A stretch of 7,099 nucleotides of DNA from Limnohabitans sp. (lineage in GTDB: Bacteria > Pseudomonadota > Gammaproteobacteria > Burkholderiales > Burkholderiaceae_C), in the NCBI GenBank assembly GCA_009693225.1, contig SHXP01000119.1:1-7099 (forward strand), in the 5' to 3' direction. Below, piece after piece: positions 6,868 to 7,099 of the stretch. The stretch's first letter is position 1. Each line of letters begins with the position of its first letter. The translations under genes were made by a program, and so were the position numbers. A model generated the notes under the pieces. The model worked only from the letters and a program-made list of their open reading frames with translations, made no database searches and had not been told where the DNA came from.

Positions 6868-6887
6868 CTGATCCGCGTTGATCCGTT
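6868..6887. repeat. Two tandem 10-bp units sharing TGATCCG
   Basis: CTGATCCGCG is followed directly by TTGATCCGTT; 7 of 10 positions agree and TGATCCG is identical. The 10-bp period places both copies on the same face of the helix. They lie between the ychF terminator and the CCGGGTA array before the integrase, so they could be a protein-binding site or part of an attachment site. No function is shown. Confidence 0.5.
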
Positions 6888-6891
6888 GCAA

Positions 6892-6958
6892 GCCGGGTAT
6901 AAACCGGGTACGCTACCGGGTACGGAGTCAAAACCGGGTATCAATTAACCGGGTACGG
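6892..6958 (+). repeat. Array of five direct CCGGGTA repeats upstream of the integrase
   Basis: Five same-strand copies of (A/G)CCGGGTA start at 6892, 6903, 6915, 6933 and 6948, giving start-to-start distances of 11, 12, 18 and 15 bp. Copies 2, 3 and 5 continue as CG after the A (ACCGGGTACG; copies 3 and 5 share ACCGGGTACGG). Copies 1 and 4 continue with T instead (CCGGGTAT). Copy 3 with its preceding T (TACCGGGTA) is nearly palindromic. Such iteron-like direct repeats directly before an integrase suggest arm-type integrase sites or operators for a directionality factor or repressor. This is inference from position. Confidence 0.75.
6898..6903 (+). promoter_or_regulatory. Candidate -10 box of the integrase, inside the repeat array
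   Basis: TATAAA differs from the sigma-70 -10 consensus at one position and lies between repeat copies 1 and 2, sharing its first bases with copy 1. The nearest -35-like hexamer, TTGATC (6878-6883), is only 14 nt upstream, so the promoter is uncertain. If real, proteins on the repeats would control int transcription. Confidence 0.28.
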
Positions 6959-6968
6959 CTCGAACCCC

Positions 6969-6972
6969 GGAG
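6969..6972 (+). promoter_or_regulatory. Shine-Dalgarno of the integrase gene
   Basis: GGAG lies 8 nt before the ATG at 6981, good spacing for a ribosome-binding site, and it supports this start codon. Confidence 0.6.
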
Positions 6973-6980
6973 AACAGGCC

Positions 6981-7099
6981 ATGCTGACCGATACCCAATG
7001 CCGCACCGCCAAGCCCAAGGACAAGCCTTACAAGCTGTCAGACGGCAAGGGGCTGTATCTGGAAATCAAACCCAACGGGGTGAAAGCGTGGCGTTACCG
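6981..7099 (+). CDS. Tyrosine-type integrase, N-terminal Arm (DUF4102) domain (partial)
   Basis: Only the first 39 complete codons are in the window; the gene runs off the right edge. The translation starts MLTDTQCRTAKPKDKPYKL and continues with SDGKGLYLEIKPNGVKAWRY. This is the hallmark of the integrase Arm DNA-binding domain found in P4-like integrases: L[TS]D near the start, TAKP..KPYKL, DG.GLYL.[VI].P.G.K.WR[YF]. These enzymes catalyse site-specific insertion and excision of prophages, genomic islands and integrative elements, using a C-terminal catalytic domain (R..R-H-R-Y) that is not visible here. The start is supported by GGAG 8 nt upstream. In many such islands the int 5' end points to the host-side attachment site, so the element should extend to the right. 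Whether the gene is intact cannot be judged. Confidence 0.88.
   Translation, partial: MLTDTQCRTAKPKDKPYKLSDGKGLYLEIKPNGVKAWRY

Noticed and set aside
6956..6972. GGCTCGAACCCCGG just before the integrase resembles the T-arm of a tRNA (GGTTCGAAxCC), which would mark a tRNA attachment site.
   Set aside because: The loop has C instead of the first T, the flanking 5-nt arms do not pair, and no acceptor stem or CCA end follows. It also contains the integrase ribosome-binding site.

Overview
The window reads as ordinary chromosome from a betaproteobacterium, most likely Burkholderiales and possibly Comamonadaceae-like. The basis is its GC-rich coding sequence, the style of the phenylacetate genes, and the run ubiquinone-type hydroxylase / DsbC / M61 peptidase divergent from ychF. 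That run is a neighbourhood I recall from Burkholderiales, which is memory and not a search. The last ~120 bases start a mobile-element integrase.

Left block (1-1961, + strand): the 3' end of paaG, then complete paaI and paaK. These belong to the aerobic phenylacetyl-CoA pathway. PaaK activates phenylacetate to the CoA thioester, PaaG isomerises the ring epoxide to an oxepin, and PaaI hydrolyses stalled CoA thioesters. The genes are packed with a 3-nt gap and a 4-nt ATGA overlap, so they are one operon that enters from the left.

Middle block (1967-5606, - strand): a leftward three-gene operon that converges on paaK with only 5 nt between the stop codons. In transcription order it holds a UbiH/UbiF-type FAD hydroxylase, a periplasmic DsbC-type disulfide isomerase and an M61 (glycyl aminopeptidase family) metallopeptidase with a C-terminal PDZ domain. 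Spacings are 17 nt and a 4-nt ATGA overlap.

Right block (5607-7099): an 87-nt divergent promoter region, then ychF, the universally conserved ATPase of the Obg-related family, closed by an intrinsic terminator. The following ~120 nt hold unusual short repeats: two tandem TGATCCG units and five copies of CCGGGTA within about 70 bp. They lie directly before the start of a tyrosine integrase with the N-terminal Arm/DUF4102 domain, cut by the window edge. The part most worth following up is therefore the right edge, which looks like the end of an integrative element inserted just behind ychF, with a repeat array that may be integrase or regulator binding sites. I see no CRISPR array, rRNA, tRNA or recognisable novel defence system inside the window.
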